Below, piece by piece: positions 9,185 through 17,778 of a stretch of DNA of 40,185 nt. The stretch is from Halobacteriales archaeon QH_6_64_20 (lineage in GTDB: Archaea > Halobacteriota > Halobacteria > Halobacteriales > Halococcaceae). The number at the start of each line of letters is the position of its first letter. Positions within the stretch are counted from its first letter, which is position 1. The notes under the pieces are model-generated. The model searched no databases. It saw only the letters and a program-made list of their open reading frames with translations, and was not told where the DNA came from. The stretch is taken from contig PXQR01000004.1 in the NCBI GenBank assembly GCA_003021235.1, positions 18,284-58,468 of the forward strand, read 5' to 3'. Both the position numbers and the translations under genes were made by a program.

Positions 9185-9670
9185 CTACTCGTCGGTTGCG
9201 TCGTGGATACCGTCGATACCACTGGTGCCATCGACGCCCGTCAGATCGATGATTTCGCGTATCCAGAGGAGCTTTAGTCCCATCAGCAATCCCGTCGAAA
9301 CGGCCGTGTGGACGGGACGGCGTCGGAACGTCGACCATCCGACGTACAGCGTTGCGGGAACGTTCAGGAGGTTGAGCACGTTCGGCCACGAGGTTCCGAC
9401 AGTCCCGTTGTCCGCTCGAAGCCACGCGCGTTCTGCGAGCACGCCTCGCGTCATCCACGCATCGGCCGTCTCGGGGGGCGAAAAGGCCGCGGGATTGACG
9501 ACAAGCCAGACGAGTGACGTGGCTACTAATCGCCAGTCGCGGCGGTAAAGCGCGTAGACCAACGCGGGTGTGGTTGCCGCGCGGGACCAGCCGCTCCAGG
9601 GGTTCGCGTGGCGTTTCCATACCCGCTCGGGAAGGACGGTCCTCGCCGACGCGGATGCCTCGGTCCTCAT
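9185..9670 (-). CDS. Small polytopic membrane protein, DUF6653-like
   Basis: The protein has 161 residues from ATG 9670. It opens with the conserved-looking segment RHANPWSGWSRAATTP, followed by three or four predicted membrane helices (LVATSLVWLVVNPAAF, NVPATLYVGWSTF, AVSTGLLMGLKLLWI) and ends in a short acidic tail. I associate the HANPWSGWxR motif with an uncharacterised halophile/bacterial family (DUF6653), from memory. No catalytic motif is evident. It sits between the AK6-like kinase (57 nt upstream) and the phosphatidyltransferase, on the same strand. It may be a later insertion into that pair. Confidence 0.7.
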   Translation of the reverse strand: MRTEASASARTVLPERVWKRHANPWSGWSRAATTPALVYALYRRDWRLVATSLVWLVVNPAAFSPPETADAWMTRGVLAERAWLRADNGTVGTSWPNVLNLLNVPATLYVGWSTFRRRPVHTAVSTGLLMGLKLLWIREIIDLTGVDGTSGIDGIHDATDE

Positions 9671-9727
9671 ACGGATCGTTTCGAGCGAGGGAGACTAACC
9701 CTTCCGACGCCATAGCGTCCGCCCGTC

Positions 9728-10291
9728 TCACTCGAAGTACTCTAGAAACGACACCGTTCCGGCGCTCGGAGCGCGCTCGCCGGCGATCACGCGCCCGATC
9801 TCCTTACCGACCTCCACCGGGGTCAGGTCGGTCGTATCGATCTCGTAGACGTTCTCGGTACTGTAACGCTCGACGGTTTCGGCGAGGATCGCGTCTATCG
9901 CTTCGCTCTCTGCGTTCTCGGTCATCTTCCGTTCGTCGACACCGCGTTCGTCGAGGCGTCGCTCGAGTTCCTCGGGTTGACAGCGGAGCACGACGATCCG
10001 ATCGGCGGGCAAGAGGTGCGCGAGGTGTGACTCGACGACGAGCGCTTCAGCGCGCTCGCTATCGGCGTTCTCGCCGGCCCCCGGTTCCCGTTCGTCGAGC
10101 CACCCTGCGAGCGCGTCGGGATCGGCGACGAGGCTGTCGCGGGTCTCGTCGACATCGGAATAGAGGCGTTCGGTCTCGATGTGTTCGTTGAGGTGGATCA
10201 CCTCGACGTTCCCGTCGCTCTCGGCTCGTGCGAGCGCGTCGGTGGAACTCGTCTTTCCGGTTCCAGGGGTCCCGGTGACGGCGACTCTCAT
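9728..10291 (-). CDS. AK6-type nucleotide kinase (Fap7/hCINAP family)
   Basis: The protein has 187 residues from ATG 10291. The P-loop GTPGTGKT is at residues 7-14, with a Thr at the last position as in the AK6/Fap7 family. An acidic NMP-binding region, a VVLRCQPEELERRLDERG segment and a C-terminal ERYSTENVYEIDTT strand complete the fold. AK6 proteins are small P-loop kinases with adenylate-kinase and ATPase activity; in eukaryotes they act in small-subunit rRNA maturation. The frame is open far upstream to 10588, but that part is antisense-type composition from hisC, and the start here is 28 nt after the hisC stop, implying an operon with hisC. Confidence 0.9.
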   Translation of the reverse strand: MRVAVTGTPGTGKTSSTDALARAESDGNVEVIHLNEHIETERLYSDVDETRDSLVADPDALAGWLDEREPGAGENADSERAEALVVESHLAHLLPADRIVVLRCQPEELERRLDERGVDERKMTENAESEAIDAILAETVERYSTENVYEIDTTDLTPVEVGKEIGRVIAGERAPSAGTVSFLEYFE

Positions 10292-10319
10292 CGATTCGCC
10301 GTTCCGTCGCCCCACCGTT

Positions 10320-11480
10320 TCACCGGTCCCCCAGCAGATCGTTGAGCGTCCCGACCGCTCGGCGGGTCCCCTCGCGGGTGCCACAGGTGATCCGGATGCA
10401 CTCGGGAAGCCCGAAGCTCGAACAGTCCCGGACGATGATCCCTCGTTCCCGGAGCGACGCCGCGACGTCCGCGGCGTTTTCGACCTCACAGAGCACGAAG
10501 TTGCCGCCGCTCTCGCAGGTTCGTGCGTCGATATGCTCGTGCATGTACTCGCGAGCCCATCGTGCGCTCTCGACCGAGCGCTCGACATGGGCCGTATCCG
10601 AGAGCGCCGCCAGGCCCGCCCGACAGGCCACTTCGCTCGCGGCGAAGGGGGTGTTCACTCTCAGGTAGGCCTCGGCCCATCCTTCGGGGACGATCGCATA
10701 GCCGAGGCGAAGCCCCGCGATCCCGTAGGCCTTCGAGAACGTCCGCAGAACGGCCACGTCGTCGCGCTCGGCGGTCGGTGCGTCCCCGTTCCCGCCGTCG
10801 TGGCTGGCCGTGTTCGTGTCGATCCCACCGTCATCGCCGGTCCCGTCCCGCCCCTCGGTCAGTCGGACGGCGCTCGGGGCGTCGGTGAACTCGCCGTAGG
10901 CCTCGTCGACGAGTACGAGGGTACCCTCGTCGGTTCTCGCGGCGATTTCGAGTACCGTATCGAGCGAGATCTCGCTCCCGGTCGGGTTGTGCGGGCTCGT
11001 GAGGTAGACGATCCGCTCGCTGTCGTAGGCGTCGAGCACGCTTTCCGCCGTCTGTGCGAACCCGTCGGCTTTCGAGAGGGGATACTCGTTCACCCGACCG
11101 TGATGATACCGTGCGCTCATCGCATAATACGCGAAGCCCGGGTCGGAGACGAGGACTGCCTCGCCCGGATCGAGCAACGCGCGGGCGAGGTAATCGAGCG
11201 CGCCGTCGCCCCCGTTGGCGAGCCAGACCTGCCTCGGCGCGACACCCCACTTCCGGGCGAGTGCTTCGACCAAATCGGTGTGGGAACTCTTCGGATAGAC
11301 GTGGACCGAATCGGCTACGTCGTGGATCGCTTCCGTCGCATCGGGACTCGGTCCGTGTGGGTTCTCGTTCGAGGAGAGTTTGACCAACTCGTCGGGATCG
11401 AGTCCGAGTTCGCGGGCGACTTCCTCGACCCCCCTGCCGGCCTCGTAGGCGGTGTGGGCCGAGAGGTCCCGTGGGTGCAT
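10320..11480 (-). CDS. hisC: Histidinol-phosphate aminotransferase
   Basis: This 386-residue fold-type I PLP enzyme converts imidazole-acetol phosphate to histidinol phosphate with glutamate in histidine synthesis. Visible signatures are KLSSNENPHGPSP, ANGGDGALDYLARALLDPG for the PLP phosphate, the SPHNPTGSEI loop, VDEAYGEF, the Schiff-base Lys in TFSKAYGIAGLRLGY, and the substrate-carboxylate Arg region CIRITCGTREGTR near the end. An acidic, Asn/Gly-rich insert of about 30 residues lies just before the Lys segment (roughly 210-240). The start is ATG 11480 (MHPRDLSAHTAYEAGRG). The AK6-like kinase follows in the same transcription direction. Confidence 0.93.
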   Translation of the reverse strand: MHPRDLSAHTAYEAGRGVEEVARELGLDPDELVKLSSNENPHGPSPDATEAIHDVADSVHVYPKSSHTDLVEALARKWGVAPRQVWLANGGDGALDYLARALLDPGEAVLVSDPGFAYYAMSARYHHGRVNEYPLSKADGFAQTAESVLDAYDSERIVYLTSPHNPTGSEISLDTVLEIAARTDEGTLVLVDEAYGEFTDAPSAVRLTEGRDGTGDDGGIDTNTASHDGGNGDAPTAERDDVAVLRTFSKAYGIAGLRLGYAIVPEGWAEAYLRVNTPFAASEVACRAGLAALSDTAHVERSVESARWAREYMHEHIDARTCESGGNFVLCEVENAADVAASLRERGIIVRDCSSFGLPECIRITCGTREGTRRAVGTLNDLLGDR

Positions 11481-11740
11481 GTTTGTAGCCAGTCGACGGA
11501 GCAGGTTAAGACCACTTACACGCGTCCGTCCGTTCCTGAACCGTGTCCGTATATAGATGCTATATCACGCGGCAGACGCCAACGTGATTCGATTCAAGAT
11601 GTGTCACTCTCAGCGGCTGTCCCGTCACCGCTCATCGTGCTTCTGCGACTCAGCTCACCGACAGCGGTCGGAGCAGGCCCCGGTGACGCAGCGAGGTGCT
11701 CGCCTCCGTAGAGCGCAACGGGACCGAGCGCAAGGAGCCA

Positions 11741-12502
11741 TCACAAGCCGATATCTGCAACCGACCCGAGAAGCTCGACGCTGCCAGGAACGTCACCCTG
11801 TGGCGCGAAGAGGCCACTCGCGTTATTGACCGCGTGGAAGAGCATACAGAGGAGGACACTCCCACCAGTACTGTTGTACAGCCACGTCAGCACGAGCGAC
11901 GCACCAACGATCCAGATCATGTACAGCGGGAGTGGCCCCTGCCCGGTCACCCAACCGAAGAGGACGAACGGGAGATGCCAGAGCGCCCACGCGACACCAA
12001 CGGTGAGACCTGCGGTTAATGCACTATACTCAGCTTGGAGTCGAGGGATCGCGAATCCTCGCCACCCGAACTCTTCGAGCCCACCGGCAATCAGGAGCAC
12101 GAGCAAGACGTTGAGAACGAATCCAGTGACTGCCGCTGGAGAGTCGAACTGAAACGATAGGGGAACAGCGTTCAACCAATAGACGACCGTCGAAGCTTCA
12201 CCAAGGAGCACCGGAAGGCAGATCGCCACGAGATACCAGCGTGGCGCAACACGCCACTCGGTAGCCTGCCCCGCCCACCTGCGAACGTTCCCTCCGGAGT
12301 CATACGTGACGACAGCCCCAGCGATGAGCGGACCCCAGACGCCGATGATAGTCCAGAGCGTCGATGCATCGCTTCCGGCGAGCAGATAGGCGATAGTCCA
12401 CACTGACCACGAGTAAGCGAACGTCACAAGGAGGAAGACCGCAACAGGGTGAGTTCGAACTGCTCGTAACGGGCTACTGAGTGATGTGTCGTGAGACGCC
12501 AT
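11741..12502 (-). CDS. CPBP-family intramembrane metalloprotease (Abi/CAAX-like), possibly cut short by TGA
   Basis: ATG 12502 starts a 253-residue polytopic membrane protein. The three CPBP (Rce1-like) motifs are present in order: EEFGWRGF (EExxxR), WHLPFVLF, and FHAVNN (HxxxN), which build the zinc/glutamate-type active site in the membrane. Family members cleave prenylated or peptide substrates, or confer immunity to bacteriocins; no partner gene is visible here. GC content and codon use are clearly lower than in neighbours, suggesting transfer. After TGA 11741-11743 the same frame continues for 48 coding-like codons (WLLALGPVALYGGEHLAA...) to 11594, resembling the last membrane helix of the family, so the stop may be a nonsense mutation. 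Confidence 0.82.
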   Translation of the reverse strand: MASHDTSLSSPLRAVRTHPVAVFLLVTFAYSWSVWTIAYLLAGSDASTLWTIIGVWGPLIAGAVVTYDSGGNVRRWAGQATEWRVAPRWYLVAICLPVLLGEASTVVYWLNAVPLSFQFDSPAAVTGFVLNVLLVLLIAGGLEEFGWRGFAIPRLQAEYSALTAGLTVGVAWALWHLPFVLFGWVTGQGPLPLYMIWIVGASLVLTWLYNSTGGSVLLCMLFHAVNNASGLFAPQGDVPGSVELLGSVADIGL

Positions 12503-12922
12503 CGTGATCGAAGTACGTTGAGTTGATACAACCGCAAGCAAAAATCCTCTGAGTCGGTACCTGAGTACGAAGCTGGAATAGAGTGCAGAGTAAAAACCGC
12601 GGGTAAGGGGATAGACCGTTCGTATATACGCACGGCACGGATCGCGCGATTCAGTGGCTGTACTTGACGGTTGAACCGTCGGAGAGGGAGAGACTGTGCT
12701 GGATACAGGGCGTGTACTCAGCACGAACGTAGATCCTCTCTCCTACTGAAGGGTTTCAACGAACCCTACCGATCGCTTTCAGTGTCGGCATCACGACCGA
12801 CTCCGGCTCCGATGACCCCGTTCGACCGAGTCACTCGCCGGTCATCACCGACCTATTTGAATACCGTCTCCAACACGGACGAAGGGTTATGCCTTCGCGC
12901 TCCCTCCCGTATCGGACATAGT
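12503..12922. other. Divergent intergenic region, lower GC
   Basis: The 420 nt lie between the CPBP gene (minus) and the FAD/GcvT gene (plus). The half next to CPBP is AT-richer and matches the composition of that gene. A weak TATA-like GGTTATGCC lies about 30-38 nt before ATG 12923. Both frames that extend into this region look non-coding (basic, Ser/Arg-rich). No repeat or RNA gene was recognised. Confidence 0.45.
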
Positions 12923-15739
12923 ATGAGTTCAGAGGACAGCCTGCCGAGCGAAGCCGGGACCGTCGTCATCGGTGCCGGGATCGTCGGCTGTAACGCCGCC
13001 TACCAGCTCGCCGAGCTCGGTCGCGAGGACGTCGTCGTGATCGACCAGGGGCCGCTCCCCACTACCGGGGGATCGTCGAGTCACGCCCCGGGGATCATGT
13101 TCCAGACCGCCGAACCCGAGAACCTGACGAAGTTCGCGCTCTATAGTAGGGAAGTCTACTCCGACTTGGAGATCGACGGCGAGCCGGTCTACAACGAGAC
13201 CGGCGGGATCGAGGTCGCCCGTTCGGAAGAGCGCATGGACTACCTCCGCCGGCGCGTCGAATGGGCCGAAAGCTGGGGTGTGCCCGACCCCCAACTGCTC
13301 TCGCCGGAAGAAGTCGCCGAGAAACTCCCGCTGGTCGATACCGACGAGATCCTCGGTGGGTACTACTCGCCGACCGACGGCCAGGCGTCGGGCGTCAAGG
13401 CGTGTGCCGCGCTCGCCCGCGAGGCCGAGGATCGGGGCGCGCGGTTTTACGGTCACACCGAGCTGACCGACATCGAAGTCGAGGACGGAACGGTTCGGGC
13501 CGTCGTCACGAACCGGGGTCGTATCGAAACCGACGAAATCCTCGGCGCGACGAACATCTGGAGCGCCCAGTTGGGGAAGATGGCCGGCGTCGATATCCCA
13601 GTCGCACCGGTCGTCCACCAGTACACCGTCACCGAATCGCTCCCGGAACTCGCTGAGGCCGACGCCGCGATCACTGCCGACGGCGGGCTCGTCGAGAACT
13701 ACGAGTCGGTTTCGGGCGATTCGCGCGCTCGACGGCTCCTCGCCGATCCCGACCGGCCGATCCTCCGGGACCAGGACAACGCGATGTACTTCCGGACCCA
13801 CGGCGATGCGTACGGACTCGGCTCGTACAACCACGAATCGGTCGTCCCCGATCCCCTCGAACTCGGCACTAACGAGGACTACGACGATCAGGCCTCGGTC
13901 CGGGACTTTACCGAGCGCTTCTACGAGGAGGCGACCCACCCCGATCGTCCCGACAAACCGCCTCGGCGTGCGAGCGACGAACTCCTGCCGGCGACCGAGG
14001 GCGTCGAGTTGGAACACGCCTACGACGGGATGTTCTCGATCTCGCCCGATGCGATGCCGGTGATGGGCGAACACCCCGAGGTCGAAGGGTTTTGGACCGC
14101 GATGGCGATCTGGATCACTCACGCCGGCGGCGCGGGCAAAGCCATCGCCGAGTGGATGGTCGAGGGTGTTCCGAGCATCGGGAACGGCCCGATCGATCTG
14201 CACGACTTCGACGTCGGCCGGTTCCAGCCCCACGCCGGGGCCAAGTCCTACTACATGGACATGGCCGATCTGGAGTACCGCCACGAGTACAGCATCGTCC
14301 ACCCGCGCTGGCAGCGAGAACGCCAGCGCGACCTGCGCCGTAGCCCCTTCTACGAGGCCCAAACGGAGTTAGGGGCGGAGTTCCACCTGAGCGGCGAGTG
14401 GGAGCGCCCCCACTGGTACGAATCGAACGAGTCCCTGTTAGAGGAGTACGGCGACGAGATCCCCGAGCGACCGGAATGGGAGGGCAAACACTGGTCGCCG
14501 ATCGCGGGGGCCGAACACTTAGCCGTCAGGGATCGCGTCGGCCTGTTCGACCAGTCGTCGTTCGTCAAGATCGAACTCTCGGGGTCGGGTGCGGCCGACT
14601 TCGCCCAGCGACTCGTGACGAACGACGTCGACGTCGAACCCGGGAAACTGCGCTACACCGCCATGCTGAACGAGGCCGGCGGCGTGATGTCGGACTTCAC
14701 GGTCACCCGGCTCGACGAGGACCGCTTTTTGATCCTCGCCGGCGGCGGCGCGGGCGGGCGCGAGACGCTTCACTGGATCAGAAAGCACGCCGCCGACCAC
14801 GAGGCGGTCTCGGTGCACAACCGGACCTCCGACCTGTGTGGCCTCGGCGTCTGGGGTCCGGAATCCAGGAACGTCCTCTCGGAAGTCGCCGAAGCCGACG
14901 TTTCGGGTTCCGAATTCCCCTTTTATACGGCTCAGCAGACCTACGTCGGGGGGATTCCGGTGCTCGCGTTACGGATCTCGTACGTCGGCGAACTCGGCTA
15001 CGAGCTGTACGCCCCCGCCGAGCACGGGGCCGAACTCTGGGAGACCGTTTGGGACGCGGGCGAGGAGTACGGGGTCATCGGCGCGGGCGTCGGGGCGATG
15101 GACTCGATGCGCGTCGAGAAAGGCTACCGATTGTGGGGTGAGGACGTCCACACCGAACATTCGCCCTACGAGGCCGATATCGGCTTTTCGGTCGACCTCG
15201 ACACCGACTTCATCGGGAAGGAGGCACTGGTCGAATCGAAGGAGGCGGGTCTGGACAAGCGACTCGCCTGTCTCGTCCTCGACGACTCCGACGCCGTAGT
15301 GATGACCGACAAGCCGGTGCTCGACGGCGAGGAGGTGCTCGGATACACCTACAGCGCCGAATACTGTTATTCGATCGGCTCGGGCGTTGCCTACACGTAT
15401 TTGCCCGCCGAGTACGCCGAACCAGGCGTCGAGCTACAGATCCGTCACGAAGGGGCGCTGTACTCGGCCACCGTCCAGGAGGAACCCCTATTCGATCCCG
15501 AGAACGACCGCGAGCAACCCCGCGTCGCGCTACAGTTTCTCCAGCGAGTCGACTTCGCTTTCGGACCAGTCGTAAAACGTCTCGTCCACCCGGCGAAGGA
15601 TATCGATACACTCGTTATGTCGTTCTCTCCCCTCGTCCGCGAGCGGGTCTTCAGGGTGGGTGGTGACCCACTCGCGCAGTTCCGCCAGCGCCCGCGGCGA
15701 GTAGGTGTCGATCTCGCCCTGTCGTTCGATGAGTTCTAA
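12923..15739 (+). CDS. FAD-dependent dehydrogenase fused to GcvT-like domain (dimethylglycine/sarcosine dehydrogenase type), with extended C-terminus
   Basis: ATG 12923 starts a 938-residue protein. Residues 13-41 form the FAD-binding motif (GAGIVG at 17-22, closing VVVID). His54 in SSSHAPG fits the His that carries covalent FAD in dimethylglycine and sarcosine dehydrogenases. The DAO domain runs to about 370, then an FAO-M-like linker (YYMDMADLEYRHEYS), and from ~540 the folate-binding GcvT domain (GLFDQSSFVKIEL, YTAMLNEAGGVMSD, GELGYELY, GYRLWGEDV). The expected reaction is oxidative N-demethylation of dimethylglycine, sarcosine or a similar amine, passing formaldehyde to tetrahydrofolate. 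Family members usually end soon after EPLFDPENDR; here the frame runs ~75 residues further, antisense to the next gene, so the original stop seems lost. Confidence 0.88.
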   Translation: MSSEDSLPSEAGTVVIGAGIVGCNAAYQLAELGREDVVVIDQGPLPTTGGSSSHAPGIMFQTAEPENLTKFALYSREVYSDLEIDGEPVYNETGGIEVARSEERMDYLRRRVEWAESWGVPDPQLLSPEEVAEKLPLVDTDEILGGYYSPTDGQASGVKACAALAREAEDRGARFYGHTELTDIEVEDGTVRAVVTNRGRIETDEILGATNIWSAQLGKMAGVDIPVAPVVHQYTVTESLPELAEADAAITADGGLVENYESVSGDSRARRLLADPDRPILRDQDNAMYFRTHGDAYGLGSYNHESVVPDPLELGTNEDYDDQASVRDFTERFYEEATHPDRPDKPPRRASDELLPATEGVELEHAYDGMFSISPDAMPVMGEHPEVEGFWTAMAIWITHAGGAGKAIAEWMVEGVPSIGNGPIDLHDFDVGRFQPHAGAKSYYMDMADLEYRHEYSIVHPRWQRERQRDLRRSPFYEAQTELGAEFHLSGEWERPHWYESNESLLEEYGDEIPERPEWEGKHWSPIAGAEHLAVRDRVGLFDQSSFVKIELSGSGAADFAQRLVTNDVDVEPGKLRYTAMLNEAGGVMSDFTVTRLDEDRFLILAGGGAGGRETLHWIRKHAADHEAVSVHNRTSDLCGLGVWGPESRNVLSEVAEADVSGSEFPFYTAQQTYVGGIPVLALRISYVGELGYELYAPAEHGAELWETVWDAGEEYGVIGAGVGAMDSMRVEKGYRLWGEDVHTEHSPYEADIGFSVDLDTDFIGKEALVESKEAGLDKRLACLVLDDSDAVVMTDKPVLDGEEVLGYTYSAEYCYSIGSGVAYTYLPAEYAEPGVELQIRHEGALYSATVQEEPLFDPENDREQPRVALQFLQRVDFAFGPVVKRLVHPAKDIDTLVMSFSPLVRERVFRVGGDPLAQFRQRPRRVGVDLALSFDEF

Positions 15740-15850
15740 CTTCTCGTCCTCATCGGTGAGCGACCGGTAGAGCGTCCAGGTCGCGCTTCCCCACAGCACC
15801 GCGACCGCGCCGGCCATCGCGATCCACCCGGCGAACGTCATCGCCGCCAT
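15530..15850 (-). CDS. MetS-like small subunit of an NSS transporter with C-terminal helical extension
   Basis: ATG 15850 (MAAMTFAGW; ATG 15841 also possible) starts a 106-residue protein one base after the NSS transporter stop, so the two are probably translationally coupled. Residues 4-30 form a single membrane helix ending WTLYRSL, as in the short MetS-type subunits that accompany bacterial methionine/alanine NSS transporters. Unlike those (about 60 residues or fewer), it continues with a charged helical region containing ELREWVTTHPEDPLADEGR. The assignment rests on position and the single-helix start, not on a strong motif. Its entire length except the start is overlapped on the opposite strand by the over-extended FAD/GcvT frame. 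Confidence 0.6.
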   Translation of the reverse strand: MAAMTFAGWIAMAGAVAVLWGSATWTLYRSLTDEDEKLELIERQGEIDTYSPRALAELREWVTTHPEDPLADEGRERHNECIDILRRVDETFYDWSESEVDSLEKL

Positions 15851-15851
15851 C

Positions 15852-17222
15852 TCAGTCGTCCCCCAAGGCGGCGTCGGCGTCGGTCGGGCCGCCACCGCGC
15901 CGGATCACGCCCATCGTGAGGACGGCTCCGACGAGAAGCCCGATCATGAGCACGACGCCGCCGGCGGTCTGTGCGAACGAGTCGGTAATGCTCGTGACCA
16001 CGTAGTAGACGATGATGAACGACATGACGGCGGGGATAACGTACTTGATCACGGGATTCCACCACCCCCCGATGTAGATATCGGAGTTCTGGTTGAGCGC
16101 GATCACGCGGATGCGCTCGGGACCGACCTTCCACCCGACGGTGAGGACGATGAGCAAGGTCGCGAGCGGGAGTCCGAAGCTCCCAAACATGAAGTCCATC
16201 GTCCCGAGGAACTCGGCCGACAGCGCACTCGGCAGTCCCAGCAGCCAGATCGCCCCACAGACCGCGAGCACCGCGCCCGTCCGATCGAGTCGGGTCTCTT
16301 CGACCACGCTCGTGACGGCGACTTCGGTGATGGCGATTCCTGAAGAGAAGGTCGCACACAGGAAGCCGACGAAAAAGAGGATCGACCAGATCGCCCCGCC
16401 GGCCATCTGCGGGAACACGCTCGCGAGCGAAACGAACGTGAGCTGTGAGCCTTCGGTCGGTTGAAGCCCGAAGGCGAAGACGGCGGGAAAGACCGCGAAG
16501 ATCGCGAGTAATCCAATAGAAGTGTTGCCGACCGCGGTGAACACCCCGCCACCCAAGGGAACGTCGTCGTTCTTCGAGAGGTAACTGCCGAACATGAGCG
16601 CGATTCCCCAGCCCAGACCGGTCGAAAAGAGCGCCTGGCCGAGCGCGGCGATCCACGTCGATCCTTTCGTGAGCGCGTCCCACTGGGGCGTAAAGGCAAA
16701 GCTGAGCCCTGCCGTCGCGCCGTCTAACGTCAGTCCCGCTATCGCGACGGCGGCGAGCGACACCACGAGCAGCGGGATCGCCCACTTGACGACGCGCTCG
16801 ATCCCGTCACGAACGCCGAAGAAGAGAACGCCGGCCATCGCCGCGACGGCGATCGTCTGGGTCCCGACCGACAGTACCGGCGATCCTGAAAAGGCGCTCC
16901 AAAACGCCTGGGAATTGAAGCCCGGTTGCGCGAACCGAAGCGTCAGCGCCTGGAACGCGTAGTAGATCGTCCACCCGATCGTGGCGGCGTAATACGACAT
17001 GAGTGCAACGGTAACCGCGACGACGACCAACCCCAACCCCTCCGCGCGACCACGGCCGAACACCGAGCGAAAGGAGCCGATCACCCCGCGATTCGTGTAG
17101 TGGCCCAGCACGGTTTCGGCCATCAGTCCGGGGATCGCGATCACGAACAGCAAGATCACGTACGCTAGCAGGAAGGCTCCGCCGCCGTTCTGTCCCGTGA
17201 CGTAGGGCATCCGCCAGATGTT
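15852..17222 (-). pseudogene. NSS-family sodium:amine/amino-acid symporter, truncated inside TM1
   Basis: Reading starts mid-family at NIWRMPYVTGQNGGGAF, the unwound centre and second half of TM1; all members I know have about 30-45 residues before this, including TM1a and the GLGN stretch that helps bind Na+. Upstream codons are unrelated (QRAC) and then TAA 17235-17237. The remaining sequence keeps about 11 TM helices with a typical order (LMSYYAATIGWTIYY, IWSILFFVGFLCATFSSGIAITE, GGWWNPVIKYVIP) and an acidic tail. A 452-residue protein from ATG 17210 could be made but would lack part of the sodium and substrate site. Together with the MetS-like gene and the convergent FAD/GcvT enzyme it probably once imported a methylated amine or amino acid. 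Confidence 0.82.
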
Positions 17223-17380
17223 ACATGCCCGTTGTTAAACCATGCGTCCAGCGAGTGGGCATCGTTAACTTACCTAATTACCCGCCAAACAACCACCGCG
17301 AGCGGGAGAGCGGGACTGAAAGGGGCGGGGCGGTCGGCGTTCTCGTGAGCGAGTGAACGAGAGCTCGAAAGACGAGCGAA

Positions 17381-17443
17381 GTCGTTCGAGAGAGCGGAGC
17401 TCTCTCGTGATGACGAGACGGCGAGCCGTTTCGAACCACGAGG
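17381..17443 (+). repeat. Dispersed intergenic repeat, family 2, copy 2
   Basis: This segment is similar to 8171-8230 in the same orientation, ending in TTTCGAACCACG. This copy has a perfect inner palindrome around GAGAGCGGAGCTCTC, which the other copy has partly lost. Confidence 0.5.
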
Positions 17444-17630
17444 CTTTCGTAGAACCCCAGGCGAAGTAAGCACTGCAGCGACCGAACGGAGTGGGAAAGC
17501 GAAGCGCATGGTTCGAAGGGCGCTCCGCGCCTTTCATTATTCGCTCATGTGTATACTGTCTGTCGTAAGTCTTTGTGCAACGAGGGGGCCCCAGATAGTG
17601 CATAAGAACTTCTCGCTAACAGTATAGTAC

Positions 17631-17752
17631 ATTGTTGATGGACCGCAGTCCTGCGATTTTCCGCTGAGCAGGCCGGGCCGAAACTTCGGCTCAGAGACGG
17701 TCAGAACGTCGACTGCGACTCCGCCTCAGACAACCATGGCTGTATCAACAAT
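17631..17752. repeat. 122-bp segment bounded by 9-bp inverted repeats
   Basis: ATTGTTGAT at 17631-17639 and ATCAACAAT at 17744-17752 are exact inverted repeats. Inside are CTGAGC/GCTCAG arms and a 6-bp GCCGAA/TTCGGC hairpin. Size and structure would suit a miniature inverted-repeat element or an insertion-sequence remnant. No target duplication is obvious. Confidence 0.35.
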
Positions 17753-17778
17753 CTCCCACAGAAGAGCGAAGGTGGGTT

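Larger units (their letters stand above)
17223..17778. other. Gene-free, lower-GC region with repeats
   Basis: No plausible gene was found. The part next to the truncated NSS gene is AT-rich and does not encode the missing N-terminus. 17381-17443 is a dispersed-repeat copy. 17560-17640 is AT-rich with GGGGGCCCC at about 17583. 17631-17752 is bounded by a 9-bp inverted repeat and contains a GCCGAA-AC-TTCGGC hairpin. The composition suggests remains of an inserted element. Confidence 0.5.

Noticed and set aside
10179-11711. 510-codon plus-strand frame opposite hisC and the AK6-like kinase
   Set aside because: It is an antisense shadow of two well-identified genes, without domains of its own.
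12929-14362. 477-codon open frame on the minus strand opposite the FAD/GcvT gene
   Set aside because: It is the reverse complement of a strongly conserved plus-strand enzyme. GC-rich haloarchaeal genes routinely leave long antisense frames; no domain is recognisable.
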